Shown: positions 36,701 to 49,100 of the stretch, one piece after another
Layout: each line of letters begins with the position of its first letter
How positions within the stretch are numbered: the stretch's first letter is position 1
NCBI GenBank assembly: GCA_037074765.1
Contig: JBAMDO010000571.1
Coordinates: 62,001-126,000, forward strand
Reading direction: 5' to 3'
DNA length: 64,000 nucleotides
Source: Mansonella perstans
Taxonomy: Eukaryota; Nematoda; Chromadorea; Rhabditida; Onchocercidae
Made by a program: the position numbers and the translations under genes
Notes under the pieces: generated by a model
Database searches by the model: none
What the model was told of the DNA's origin: nothing
Seen by the model: the letters and a program-made list of their open reading frames with translations, nothing else

Positions 36701-39700
36701 TTTGGCTATCGATAAAAATTTAGTGAAAAATTGTCGAATGATCGCTCACTGAATAGAACATTTCTGATTGGTATTTATTAAGAAAAGTTTGGAATTTCCG
36801 CTCCATCACATTTCTTGCATGTAAAGAGGCATTTCATTTTTCCCACCATTTTGATAATAATTACTTGTTAATGCTATTTTTCAAGGCTAATTTTCTTTCA
36901 AAGAAAAAAAAATCGATTGATTGATAAATATACCAAGATTGCATAGGAAGAGGAAGCAATCACTTTTAAAGCTAATTAAATGATTTTTGTTCTTTGTTGA
37001 ATCTTATCTTTAGTTTCAGGATAACAAGGAATTGAAATGGACTATTTTTTTTCTCTCATCAACTCTTTCAAAGATTAAGAATTTTTAATGTTTTGGAAAT
37101 AAAAAAAAGCAAAATATATTTTAGGAAAAGCGGAAGTTTCATTATAAAGTTTGAAGTAATTCTTTGCTCCTTCTTTCGACTGTATTTTGTTTTTGGGAGC
37201 AAAAAAAAGTTGAAATTGGGAAAAGGTGGTTGATTTGTTACATAAATTTATGGTGACCATTATAAGATTGATTAATTATCAGAAATGTTAAACGTAGATG
37301 TAATCGAATATAATCGAAATGTTTCCATTAAAATTTCCATTTTTATCAATTCACTGATATCATGCCTCAGAAAATCACCTTCAAAATGAAACAATCTAAC
37401 AACAACAGAGAGTAGAGCAATCTTTGTAATACAATAACTGCAAAATATATTTTGATTTCTTCTTTTCCTCATATATATCTGATCAGTGCTTAGTGAGAAT
37501 ATTACTCAAAACTTGAACATTTCAAATGTTTCGAAAATTTCCGGTACCATTGCTTAAGAAATAGCTTCTGGACGACTATTTTCATTTTTTCTTCCTTCTA
37601 CAATAGGCTGGTCTGGTACTATTTTCAATCTTTCTGCGATAGTTGACAACAGTTGCAAAATTATCATTGGACCACTTGAGCAGCGGATGTATTAGTAACG
37701 GAGATGACGTTGTGGTAGTGATCATTAAGATCCGTATAATGATTGGCATGCAACGAATTATGTTGTCGTTATGATTACTATTACCAGGAAAACTTGAAAT
37801 ATTTCCCGACTCTTATAAATGCATCTTCTAAAGCTGCAGTCTTTTTATTTTCAATATTACATTTTATTTTTTTTTATTTTATTTTTTAATTCATTTTTTA
37901 ATTCAAATCCATTATTACAAAATGTTAGTATTACATAAACATAAACACACTTGTGAATTTATAAAAATAGCCTATACATAGTTGGATTATTCTTAAGCCA
38001 ACTGTGATATTTGCTTATCTATATTCCATTCTCCATGGCATCTCTGTAAATCTTACTCTTGCTTCATTGGTGAGCTACAAATTGCACTTAAGAACCCCGG
38101 TATTATAAAGTATTATAATCTCTTATCAACTAATGTCAAAATTGGAAAAACGATGAAAGTATCCAATAATTTTTTTGTGTTTTATTCGCTTTTGTTTCCT
38201 CCTCCATTTCAAGTTGAAATTTTTTTCACAAAATGGCCTCTTTCATAATTTGTGCTTTCTGTCAGATACTAAATTGTCACAAAATGAAGCAAAAAATTAG
38301 AAATTAAGAATGATGCTATCAGCAGTAATCTCTTTTTTTTTTTTTTATCGCTGTCTTTTTCTTTCTCTATCTTTGTTCAATTTTCTCCGTTTTGAGTTTA
38401 CGTATAAAAAAGGGTGGATTATTTGCAATGTTGGATGTAGTTAAGAATGAATGAAAAGCGATTGCTCTGCCTTAGCTTATATTTCAGAAAGAATCTACTC
38501 TATAATGTACAATGTGTTGTTGTAATTCGAGCATTTAAGGTTGCTAGAGCAAGCCTAAATCTATGCAAATGAATAATAGCCAGAGATTACATCATTCCCA
38601 AAGGATATTTTTTTTATTGGAAATATCCATTAAATTCACTACTAGTAAAAGGGAAGAGCGGGAGATAACATCTGATTATAAAATGTTTATTTAACATTCA
38701 ATAAATTGAACATTCACGGAAGTGATTTCTTTTAAGTTGTAAATTTGTAGTTATTATTCACGTTGAAATATTGTAGTACAAAATGTGTCATTGAGAGCGT
38801 TTTCCCAAATTTTGATAATCCTTTGCTATTTTGTAAAATAAATAATCGTATCAAAAGTAGTTAAGAAATTATTAGAAAGTAATATATTGTTGAAACAATG
38901 ATAATTAATGAAGTTTCAGCTAGCTGATTTTTTTCCTTATCAATAAGATTGAAAACTCTGTGATGATTCATTGCAATTTTAGCTCACTGCATATTATTGT
39001 CTCGAAATATTTATAGAAATGTGTTTCACAAAGATTGACATTTGGCCAAATCACAATATATTTTATGTACTTTAGGCAGAATCAAACTAGATTCAGATTT
39101 ATTTTGTGTGTTTTCTTATCTTCTCAAGATTGATCGTAAATATTCTCCAAATCTTTAGATATCTTTTTTCATGCCATTAAGAGCCTCCGCCTTATTATTT
39201 TTTCTTCTTGTCATCCGTAAATTCTTTATCAGTCGTTGATTGCCTATTGTTAACAGAACGGATTGATCGACTGCTTTACAATTAGCCAGGAAGCATCATC
39301 ACATCAATCGTCGAATGGAAAGTGCTGCTGGTAAGCGCAATAGAATGCGATATTTCTTCGAGTGCAGTTGTCGTTTTAAAAAGTTCTACTAACTTTTAGA
39401 AAAAATTTTCAATTGCTGAAGTTTTTGTTTAATTTTAGCTATTTAGTTCTGCTCACTTTTAGAAAAAGTTTTCAATTGCTGAAGTTTTTCTTTAATTTTA
39501 GCCATTTTCTACTTCCGCATGTGAGGTATGAATCATTGTCTGGTCTGTAATCAGTTTATTATTACTTTTCAATTCCAATCATTCTGCGCTCTTTGAATTG
39601 TTTCCAATTAGTCATTCGTTCATAAAAAAAAAGTCATGTGATATCTCTGATGATATAATCTTTCGATAGCATTATGTCCTGTTCCATGCTTTGACCCTTT

Positions 39701-40298
39701 GATATTTTGACGTACGATGCGAGTCATCCTGATTACGTTATTGCAGAAACTTCGAAAACATCTATAATGTTAGTCAAGTTCGTCGATTTATTTTGCAAAG
39801 CATTCTTGGCTGAGAATTGTACACTGTTTTTTTTCTTACTTTCTCTTCTTTCTTCGCTTTTTTTGCGGATGATTAAAAAAATTTCTGAAAAAGATGAAAG
39901 TGCCCTGTACACTTTTAAAAAGTTATCATATCGTCACAATGATTGTTGGCTAAATTTCGAAGAATTTCAAAGGTTTTGCGGCGGTTATATCTTCAGTCTT
40001 CAGCAGTAAGTAATAATATTCTTTTCATCAGATTGTTTAAAGAATTACTTTCAGTAACCCTTCATTTTTGTCTTTTTTTGTTACGAATTATATAACTGCA
40101 ATTTCGAGATTACCTCATCACTTCACATTTAAATGCATCGTCCTTCTCTTTTATACATTTTATAGTTATGTTATAGTGATTTTCTTGGACAAATGTAGCA
40201 TCGATCCATCTATTCAACAATCTTTCTTGAAAAAAGCTAAACTTTGAAGCACTGAAATTCCCTAATTCATGGCTAATTTCCATTGTTTTATGTTCCAT
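33753..40298 (-). CDS. Tentative small gene of unknown function, two or three exons
   Basis: The best-supported part is the last exon, complement 33753-33864: after TTTGCAG it encodes an acidic, helical C-terminus ending LLGNYSDSEFELE and TAG. It is entered with one base completing a codon. The nearest phase-fitting upstream exon is complement 40114-40298, opening with ATG (MEHKTMEISHELG) and ending ATG AG|GTAATC. Direct joining gives 98 residues. An optional middle exon, complement 37294-37395 (LFHFEGDFLRHDISEL), also fits phase 2 on both sides and would give 132. No domain, signal peptide or membrane segment is recognised. The long introns and weak exon evidence mean the join could be wrong; the final exon alone is more credible than the whole model. 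Confidence 0.3.
34764..35098 (+). repeat. Dispersed 40-bp direct repeat, two copies
   Basis: Copies at 34764-34803 and 35059-35098 differ by one base and lie 295 bp apart. They share the core TTGATATTGAGTATATTTAA (TTCGATATTG in the second). No function is apparent. Confidence 0.75.
35663..36113 (+). CDS. Predicted 52-residue microprotein gene (unknown function)
   Basis: Three exons, 35663-35666, 35828-35947 and 36079-36113, fit in phase. The first contributes only ATG A before a perfect-looking donor (GTAAGT). The second starts CC GAC after AAAATAG and the third enters after TTTTCTAG and ends TAA. The product starts MTDNSSNTQIDDDKVTH and contains a basic RRRSDPSY stretch (a possible basophilic kinase site), then IEPQRAGPISDILKQF and a short hydrophobic C-terminus. 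There is no signal peptide. The codons of the middle exon look coding, far more so than the AT-rich flanks. I do not recognise the family. The third exon is short and the donor GTTCAA of exon 2 is weak, so the C-terminus may differ or further exons may exist. Confidence 0.42.
36421..36552 (+). repeat. Three-copy tandem repeat, 43-44 bp unit
   Basis: The units start near 36421, 36465 and 36508. Each carries GCATTAGTCATAT, GGTATCTATGAAGTACC and a trailing AATTTT. Copies differ at a few bases. The repeat lies downstream of the microprotein stop, just before an AATAAA. Confidence 0.9.
36561..36566 (+). terminator. AATAAA poly(A) signal candidate
   Basis: This is the first clear plus-strand AATAAA after the microprotein stop, about 450 nt downstream and directly after the 43-bp tandem repeat. 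Confidence 0.35.
36567..39256. other. Non-coding AT-rich DNA
   Basis: No plus-strand gene is recognised. The only item of note is the optional minus-strand exon at 37294-37395 mentioned with the tentative gene. Confidence 0.45.
39257..39330 (+). other. Isolated exon-like segment, function unknown
   Basis: Between TTAACAG and the donor GTAAGC only one frame is open: NGLIDCFTISQEASSSHQSS and four more residues. The balanced base composition and good splice sites look exon-like. I could not find a partner exon; the nearest open frame (39707-40009) does not join in phase without a stop. Confidence 0.25.
39382..39506 (+). repeat. Two-copy tandem duplication, 63-bp period
   Basis: Copies 39382-39444 and 39445-39506 share TTTTCAATTGCTGAAGTTTT and TTTAATTTTAG with a few mismatches. 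Confidence 0.85.
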
Positions 40299-41707
40299 AA
40301 TATTTAACACTCCCAATTATTATTAATTCAATTTTCATTTCTCTTAATCTTTTCCCTTTTTAATGATAGTTTCTTATATTTAACATTTTTTAACAATGCA
40401 ATGATAAAGTTTAACTCTTCTGCAACTATGACTAAATTGATTTTTTACTTTATTCTTCATTTCTTAGTGATTATTTAATTAGACAGTATGTACACCTTAG
40501 AGGTCTAGCAATAAATTAATATCATTGTCATTTTTGAGCGGATCGTTCAAATTGTGCAGTGTGCTTAAAAATTTTTTCCAAGAACAGGAAATGCCATGCG
40601 AAATGTTCACTCTGCCGATAACTTACAATATTTTTCTTCGTTTAGTAATCTCTTTTTATGGTTTGTCCAATTCTATTACAGATTTTCATCAGTTATAAAT
40701 ATGAGATGAAAAGATCGTTCAAATGGCTGTGTTTTCGAAATTCTATTGCTTATTTCTTCATTCATACCATTTCAAAAAGATCATACAAAACGAACGACTG
40801 TAATTTATAACATTAAATTAACATTCGCATTAGCGCCGGAGATATACAATATGCTACTTCTATAAATTAAATAAAAAAAGAGTTTTAAAAGAGAAATAAG
40901 TTTGCAACATGTTATAAAATGTAAATTGTAGTATCATTGATCATTTAATTCAATTTGCGCTGCTACTCCAACTATAATCCTAAAATGCAAGGATAGAATT
41001 CATTCATTGTTTAGCATTCAGTATTCATTTCAAAAATTTGTATGATTGTCTTCGTTTTATCCTATTTTCAAACCCCAATTTTTCTTGTGTGCTTTTTTTC
41101 CATTTTACCCTATTTTCAATTCTCTATCTTTCTTATGTCTTTTTTTTTCTTGTTTTGTAATGGAAGTTCAAATATTAGCTTTAAAATCAATTTCATCAAG
41201 TTGGTTTCAAATTGCATTTAATGCTAAATTCTAGTCTTCATCGTTTTTATTCTGAAAATTATCCCACAATTTTGCAAAAATCATAGGATGTGATGATCCC
41301 TGGGTTTATTTCATTTCATTAAGGGATGAGTGAATGCGAATTGGTATGCATATTTAAAATTTCGTATCATACAAATACTTCCCTCTAAATTACTTCGTGC
41401 TGATTTCAAACTATTTCTCATTTCTAACTTTTCTCCTTCAATTTCCTTTCTTCTTATTATTCATCTAATTTTATCGATTAAATTGCTCTTCTCAATATTT
41501 TTTAAAAGATTACTTTTCCCGAGAAATTCCCATCTACTTTATACTTCAATATTGCGATCTTTGAATTTTGAATTGAATCTTGCTGTTATTTCTTCCTCTC
41601 TCTTCCTCTCGCTTTTGTATATCCTTTATTCATATATATTCTTAATTGAATTATACAAATCTTTTTTATTTTAATTACTAACATTACATTCGTTTGCCCA
41701 AATCTAT

Positions 41708-41708
<1 letters not shown>

Positions 41709-41744
<36 letters not shown>
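41709..41744. repeat. 36-nt poly(T) run
   Basis: An uninterrupted run of 36 T on the plus strand. It may be a slippage-prone homopolymer, or the poly(A) tail of a retroposed sequence on the minus strand; I see no open frame to its right that would support the latter. Confidence 0.9.
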
Positions 41745-41748
<4 letters not shown>

Positions 41749-42313
41749 AATGTTTTAAATCTTGCTTGTTATAAAATCTGCTTAGAACAGATGAGCCAGG
41801 ATTCAGCGATACGGACAAATCGTGCATCCTGTATTACGGACAGATCATGCATCCTGATTGGAATATTTGGAATGAGTAGTGAAAGGTTTCATGCTCTATT
41901 TCACCATTAATTTGGCACTGATTTCATTGAAAACAACCGTTTAGTCTTGTTCAACAATTCCTTTTCAGTCTTGCTTTATATTCCTGATTGTCTACTGAAA
42001 CAAGTTGAATTGTTTCCTAGAATAGCATAGATGAGATTTATTAACTGCTATGCGTACATCATTCTACTTATACATTATTTCATACACTCTCACATATCAT
42101 ACTATTTTCATACTCTTTTTATTCCTCTTTTATCAATCACTGATATATTTAATCTATTTTATCATTATTCCTTACATTCTTTACTTATCGCTAGCTTTCT
42201 TTCATCTTATCATATATAAAACATTGCATTTTTTTACGAGCACTTTTGCTATAAACTTAAATTTTTATAACGCAGTTTAGCTAAGTCTTGTTATAAAGTT
42301 ACTTTTCATTCTG

Positions 42314-42430
42314 TAGCTCAATTTCATATCACGTTTTATACGTACGTTTCACTTTGTAACTCACTCCTATATCATATTTTATACGTACGCTTCACTCTTT
42401 AGCTCATTTCCATATCACGTTTTATACGTC
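42314..42430 (+). repeat. Three-copy tandem repeat, 43-bp unit
   Basis: Units begin near 42314, 42357 and 42400. Each has TAGCTCA or TAACTCA, CATATCA and TTTTATACGT. Confidence 0.85.
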
Positions 42431-42914
42431 TAACATTAATCTCATTTAAAATATAAATTTACTTTTTAGAACTTAAATTCTAAAATTTGTAAATTTTTGC
42501 ATCGACATGCGGTTCATATAAAATAAGGAAATGCATTTGTGTCCATTTATTTGTATCAGTAATGGAGAAATCCTGTTAAAATAACATTAAATTTGAAAAA
42601 TTTGTAAATGTAGAGAGGGAAGTGAGAAATTGTTGCAGGATTAAAATTAAAGTTAAATTAAATTAAGTTAAAACAAGTTTTTAAATTAAGTTTTTTTTAT
42701 TAAATTAAAGTTAAAATTTTTCTAAAGTTTACAGACGAAGGTTACTTCTTTCTTCTTGAAATTGTCCCAATTGTGAAAGAATCGTTTCTGATGGAAGTGA
42801 AATCACTCTATAACATATATTTATTTTCTTATACTTTTATGAGTTTCTAATAAAGCGCCATTGAAAAAGTAATAGCAATATATTCGATTGGATTGAATAT
42901 TTTGAAAAATTAAC

Positions 42915-42974
42915 TGCTAGTATCGATGGATAATTGCTAGTATCGATGGATAATTGCTAGTATCGGTGGATAAT
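42915..42974 (+). repeat. Three-copy tandem repeat, 20-bp unit
   Basis: TGCTAGTATCGATGGATAAT is repeated at 42915, 42935 and 42955; the third copy has one change (CGGTGG). It ends about 130 bp before the spectrin start codon. Confidence 0.92.
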
Positions 42975-43106
42975 TTTCATTTCATAGTTTGTGGCATTTC
43001 GTTGTTTCACGTTTGAAATAGCTACGTTGTGCGTCATAGATTGGAAAAAATTTATTGTTTTGCGGGAAGAATAACCCCGGTGTGAGAAAAGTAATTTATA
43101 GACCGA

Positions 43107-46100
43107 ATGACGACCGATATAGCTGTACGGGGTCATGATTATAATGGTCGAATCGAGGATTACGAGGAGTACGACGAGAATTCTTCTGCCAGACTCTTCG
43201 AACGTTCACGTATCAAAGCTCTTGCTGGTTTGTTTAATTTCAAATTCTATGTGGATTAGATGATCTGAATGATCTGATTTGAATTTATTTCAAATTTTAT
43301 GTTGATTAGATAATCTGAATGATCTGATTTGTTTATTTCAAATTTTATGTTGTACTAGATGATCTAAATGAGTAAATAATAATTGTGTGTCAAGTGCTTT
43401 TTTAGATGAGCGTGAAAATGTTCAGAAGAAAACTTTTACCAAATGGGTAAATTCACATCTTTTACCCATAAACTGCAAAATACACGATTTATACATGGAT
43501 ATGCGTGACGGAAAAATGCTCATAAGACTTCTTGAAGTGCTCTCTGGCGAGCGATTGGTTAGTTCTTTATTCATTGATAAATTTTTATTAAATTCTAAAT
43601 AAATTATTGCAAGTTTATGTTTTTGAGGATGCTATATAGAGAAGATAAAAGAAAACTGATAAAAAAAAAAAAAACAAATTGCAAATTTTCATCTACTCTG
43701 TAGAATTGGTCTTTGTAGAAAGTTAATTACATTTAATATTTCAATTTTCATTCTTGATGACTTGCTTAGTCACATCTTTTATTTCTTTTTTTGTTGCATC
43801 AACTCTGAAAAGAAAATGATATTTATATTGTGAATGTTCCTAATGAATGATATATTTATTTATTTAACAGAAAGACTAAATATATATACTAAACACAACA
43901 TAAATACTAACAATATATTAAATAACATATATACTAAACATTGTGTGCTAACAATATATTAAACACATCATATATTATATATTAAGTTTTGTTTAAAAAT
44001 GCAGTTTTGAATTATTAGATAGTTGCTACTACTAACTGATAATCTCTTCCCACTTTCCTTCTTATTTATGCTATCTTCTCTATTTAAGTATTTTTTAAAC
44101 TTATGCGTAATTCAGTAGAAAAAAGGTGATTCGATGCACAAAGAAAGCGAAGCATTTGGTTTGTATTTATTCCGTTCACAATGAACCATGAACAGTAAGT
44201 GAAAAGAAATTACAGAAAGGCGCAATAAGAAACTGAATAGGAATTTTAATGTTGCTTGCTATAAAGATTAGCTATTGTAATGGGGAAAGTTTGAAAAAAA
44301 ATTGGTGATTTGAAAGGAATTTAAAGGAAAATTGGAATCGAAATTTGCAATAGAAATTAAGACATTTTGAAAGAGAAGCAATAATCAGCTTAGATTTCAA
44401 ATATGTTTCAAAGCAGAAATTTGAGACAAAGTATGAATTGAGAATAAAAATTAAAAACGCTTCTGGAAATTTAAGGATTTTAGTTAGCAAATGTTTGAAG
44501 CATTTCATTTCACTTCTTAATATTTTTTTTCAACAAGTTCAAGTAATGTCATAATTTGAAAAAAGTTAGTAAAGTTTTTTTTTTCCTGAGAAGATGACCC
44601 AAAAATGAATTTTTAAGGCAGTAGTATTATAAAATGAACAATATTCAAATTTGCACTTTGATACGGTCAGAACACAGTGAGCAATACTCAAATTCGTAAT
44701 TGCTCATATGAATTAGGCGGTCTGATATATCTGTCGTGATTATAAAATTTTTTCTTCATGCATTTTGCGATGTGAATGTTTGTTTTTGAACTTTTTATAA
44801 AATGGATTTCAGCAGTATCGAAAATAGGTGTGATTAGTATTTCATGGAAAACTGTGAAAATAGTGGAGCCAACTGTATTTCATGGAAAATTGTAAAAATA
44901 GTGAGCAACTGTAGAACAGATGGCGAAACAAATGATATGTTGATTCAGTAAATATGGTTTTGATTAGTGGAGATGTTGTATTATTTTCTACTTGTTGATA
45001 CTGTTTCTTTCAAAAGTTTTTCTTCGCATTTTCATGGTTGCAAAAAATCAAGTTACTAATTTATGTGCTTAACATTTCAGATTTTGCAATATATTATCTC
45101 AAATTATATATATGATAGAAATTATTTTGCAGTGGGACTTTAGAGATGATGCGTTTTGAAAATTTGAAAAGTTTCAGCCGAAACCAACCCGTGGTAGAAT
45201 GCGTATACATTGTCTCGAAAATGTGGACAAAGGATTGCAATTTTTGCGCGACCAGCATGTTCATCTAGAAAATCTCGGTTCGCACGATGTCGTAGACGGT
45301 AACCCTCGATTAACATTGGGTCTTATCTGGACTATTATTTTGCGATTTCAGGTTTAATTTCATCTTTGTTATCTTAGACTGATAAGGGAATGGTAGGAAT
45401 GGTAGAAAGGTAGATTTCAAATCCAAGTATCTTATATTCTATTCCTTACAGTTGTAGTATAGTCGAAATCCCAAAAAGCTTTGCTTTTCGTGAAACACGA
45501 TGAATCATTATAAAATACTAATACCGTATTAATCATTTGTTATTACAATTTAATAGCTTTCTGAGCATAAAAAATGAATTTGTTAGCGGTTTATATAGTA
45601 AATTCAACCCTTCTTCCTGTTTTGCTAACTGTCCTCACAAAAATGGATGGAAGCATACTTGTAAAAATTTGTTGGTATGCGACTGTTTTGCATTTTATTC
45701 AAGATCTTATCAATGAATTAGATTATTAAAACGCTTTCTTCTTAGAACTACTGAAATGCTTTCGTCTTTAGCAATCTTTTCCCTTTCCAGCAGTTGAGTA
45801 ATAGATTTGTTTTTCCAAGGAAAACAATTGGTTTTTACACTTGTATTGAATTACAAATCATTAAGATCAAATTTACGAAATTACTGAGGTAAAGATTTGA
45901 ATCCATTTGCAGCTTTAATAATCAATTAGGAAAACGATTGTCAGTTTAATAAGAAATGCATTTCGTTTTTTTCCTAATTACGTTTGAGATAATTATCCGG
46001 TTCTCTGTTCTAGATTCAAGATATTACATTCGAAGATGCAGACAACCAAGAGACACGTAGTGCTAAGGAAGCTTTATTACTGTGGTGTCAAATGAAGACA

Positions 46101-49100
46101 GCCGGTTATCCGAACGTGAACGTTCGGAACTTCAGCACTTCTTGGCGTGACGGCTTAGCATTTAACGCACTCATTCATAAGCATCGTCCCGATCTCATAG
46201 AATATGAAAAGTTGCAAAAATCCAATGCGCTTTACAATCTAAGTAACGCATTCGAAACAGCTGAGCAACAGCTTGGATTGATCAAATTCTTAGACCCTGA
46301 AGGTTTCCATAAATTTGTGGTTTTCGAAATGTTTTGAATGAATACTTGTGGTCAATCTTTAATTCATTTTTTCTCTTTTGTTTCACTACTGCTTTTATTT
46401 TATGTTTTAAATAATCATTACAGATGTAAATATCGATATGCCTGATGAGAAATCAATCATCACTTATGTCGTAACATATTATCATTACTTCAATAAAATG
46501 AAGCAGGAAACTATACAAGGAAAAAGGATAGGAAAAGTATTTTTTTTGCTTAGTCCAACAGTTATTAATTATTTTTTAAAGATCTCAATTTATCATATCT
46601 CTGCTTCGAGTCATTTTCAAAATTTGCTTTTTGAATTCATTCCTTGATATTAGGTTGTGAATGAGCTGGTGGAGAATGAAAAACTGATAAATAATTATGA
46701 ACGTTTATCAAGCGATTTACTGGAGTGGATTCGACAGACCATTGAATCGCTGAATGATCGTCGTTTTATCAATTCATTAAACGGTGTACAAAAACAGCTT
46801 GCTGAATTCAACAATTACCGCACTCAAGAGAAACCGCCAAAGTAAGACGAAAATTTTATCAACACCAGTTCCACTACGCTATGCCATTCACTTTTTAGCC
46901 ATTGTATAAATTTAAAGATTTATGAGCTTGTAATCTATACTTTTTTTATAGATTTAATGAAAAAGGGGAATTAGAAGTTCTTCTTTTCACTATTCGAAGC
47001 CGTATGCGTGCCAATAACCAAAGGCCATATATACCAAGAGATGGCAAACTAATCGCAGATATCAATCGAGCTTGGGAGAATTTGGAAAGAGCTGAACATG
47101 AAAGAGAGCTGGCATTGAAGGAAGAAATTATTAGGTAAATTTTGGGATTATCGACCAAATATGATATGGATGGATTAGAAAGTTCTTGCACATGAGTGGG
47201 CGTTTGAAAAAGTTTTCTTCAAGAATTTTAACATGTCGAGGACCATGTATTTGACTTGCAATTGATGTAATTGAGATAAGGATTTTTAGACAAGAGAAAC
47301 TTGAACAACTGGCGGCTCGATTTGACCGTAAAGCGAGTATGCGAGAAACATGGCTTAGCGAAAATCAGCGACTTGTCAGTCAAGATAACTTCGGCACTGA
47401 TTTGGCTAGTGTAGAAGTAAGCAGTTTTTGATTATTTTACAAAATTAAATAAAGAAGGCTTTCAGGTTCGTTATCCACATGGACTGTTTGTAATAATATG
47501 CCTTGTAAGAATAGGCTTTATCAGCTTTTTCTAGTGAGTGCCAGAGAGCGCTTCTCTTTTGAATTTTATAATATCTATCATTAGAAAAGTACACCTTTTT
47601 GCGCGTTCAAACTATAATTATATATAGGTACGCACAAAGACTTTTTGTAGGCAGCTACAAAGAAGCATGAAGCGATAGAGACAGACATTTACGCATATGA
47701 AGAACGCGTACAAGCGGTTGTTGCAGTCGCCGGTGAACTGGAAGCGGAAAATTATCATGATATTGATCGAATTAATGATAGGTTGTATTCATTTCTAATA
47801 CCGCTGGATTTTCATATTTCAGTAATGTGATATTGATGTTTCGCCGCAAATAATACTACAATGGATTTGAATATCAGACATTAGTTTCAATTGATAAATT
47901 AGCACTTAGTTCATGCGAACTGGAATTCTGCCAAGTTGTTTCATTGCGTCGAGTCTTTAATTTGTGATATTACAGAAAAGAAAATGTGCTACGTTTGTGG
48001 AATTACCTTCTTGAATTATTGTTGGCACGCCGTGTTCGATTGGAACTTTCCATGGCAGTTCAGCGAATTTTTCATGAAATGGTCTATGTTCTAGATTGGT
48101 GTGACGAAATCAAGGTAGTCCTCAGTCATTAAATTAGAACATAGTAATGTCAGTTAACCGATTAACAAAAATTCACATTCCCAGATCATTATAAGCATTG
48201 AAATTAAAATAAATGCCAACGGTTTTTAATTGTTGATAAATTTATATAGACAAATTTTTAGGCTCGTCTTTTATCCGAAGACCTTGGTCAGCATCTTATG
48301 GACGTTGAAGATTTACTGCAGAAGCATTCACTTTTGGAATCAGATATTAATATTGTTGGCAATCGTGTAAAAAATGTGAACAGCCAAGCGGAAAAATTTA
48401 CACTACCAAACGGTCCGGATGGTAGTGGGTACAAACCAGTGGAGCCATCTTTAGTTGAAGAAAGAATGCAGATTTTGTTGGATCGTTATGCGGAGCTAAA
48501 AGAATTAGCCGTGGAACGCAAACGTCGCTTGGAAGATAATAAACGTTTGTGTCAATTCTGGTGGGATGTTGATGAACTGGAACATAATTTAAAAGATATG
48601 GAGCAAGTACTCACTTCACCAGATACCGGTCGTGACATGGTCTCCGTGTCATTATTGCTTGCTAAACATAAAAATGCTGAGCAGTCACTCGACATTGTTG
48701 GTAAACGAATGGACGACCTCGAAAATAATGGGCAGCAATTACAGGAAGAAAAGATTCCAGGTGGTCTTCAATTTTCTTTAATCCAGTTATGTATGGCCAA
48801 TAAAATCTTCGTTTCCATTCCTGAGTTCCATAATCATTAAACTCTTCTTGCTAGACTTAGATTATAGATTACTCGGATTTTTGAAACAATGATAATTGGA
48901 GAGTATTATAGTGTTTTTAAAACCTCGATTCCATATATAAACGTTTTATTCCGAAATAATTTCATTATTATCATGATATTTCATGAATGGTTTTCTAAAT
49001 ACTTTCATTCTTGCGTAATTTATCATAATGTGAAGAGCTTTTGCGGGTGAAAGGTGAAAGCTTTTGCGCTTAATGACTGCGTAAAATTCATAAGTGTCCA

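Larger units (their letters stand above)
40299..43106. other. Upstream region of the beta-spectrin gene, no gene recognised
   Basis: This stretch is pyrimidine/AT-rich with several short tandem repeats and a 36-nt T run. Open frames near 41330-41674 and 42031-42280 are low-complexity and hydrophobic and are probably chance. The spectrin 5' UTR and promoter should lie at the right end, but no core element can be named. Confidence 0.5.
43406..46302 (+). other. Actin-binding tandem CH domains of beta-spectrin
   Basis: Exons 2-4 encode [50 protein letters not shown] and [18 protein letters not shown] (CH1), then [39 protein letters not shown] and [14 protein letters not shown] (CH2). These are the signature motifs of the spectrin/alpha-actinin actin-binding domain. 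Confidence 0.95.

Noticed and set aside
39707..40009. 100-codon plus-strand frame
   Set aside because: The middle is low-complexity Phe/Leu from a T-rich tract, and it does not join in phase with the exon-like segment at 39257.
41330..42280. Hydrophobic frames upstream of beta-spectrin
   Set aside because: Pyrimidine-rich sequence gives Phe/Leu/Ser/Ile frames by chance; no start or splice context.
44272..44508. 78-codon minus-strand frame in spectrin intron 2
   Set aside because: Low-complexity Phe/Lys/Leu content and no splice signals; best seen as antisense chance.
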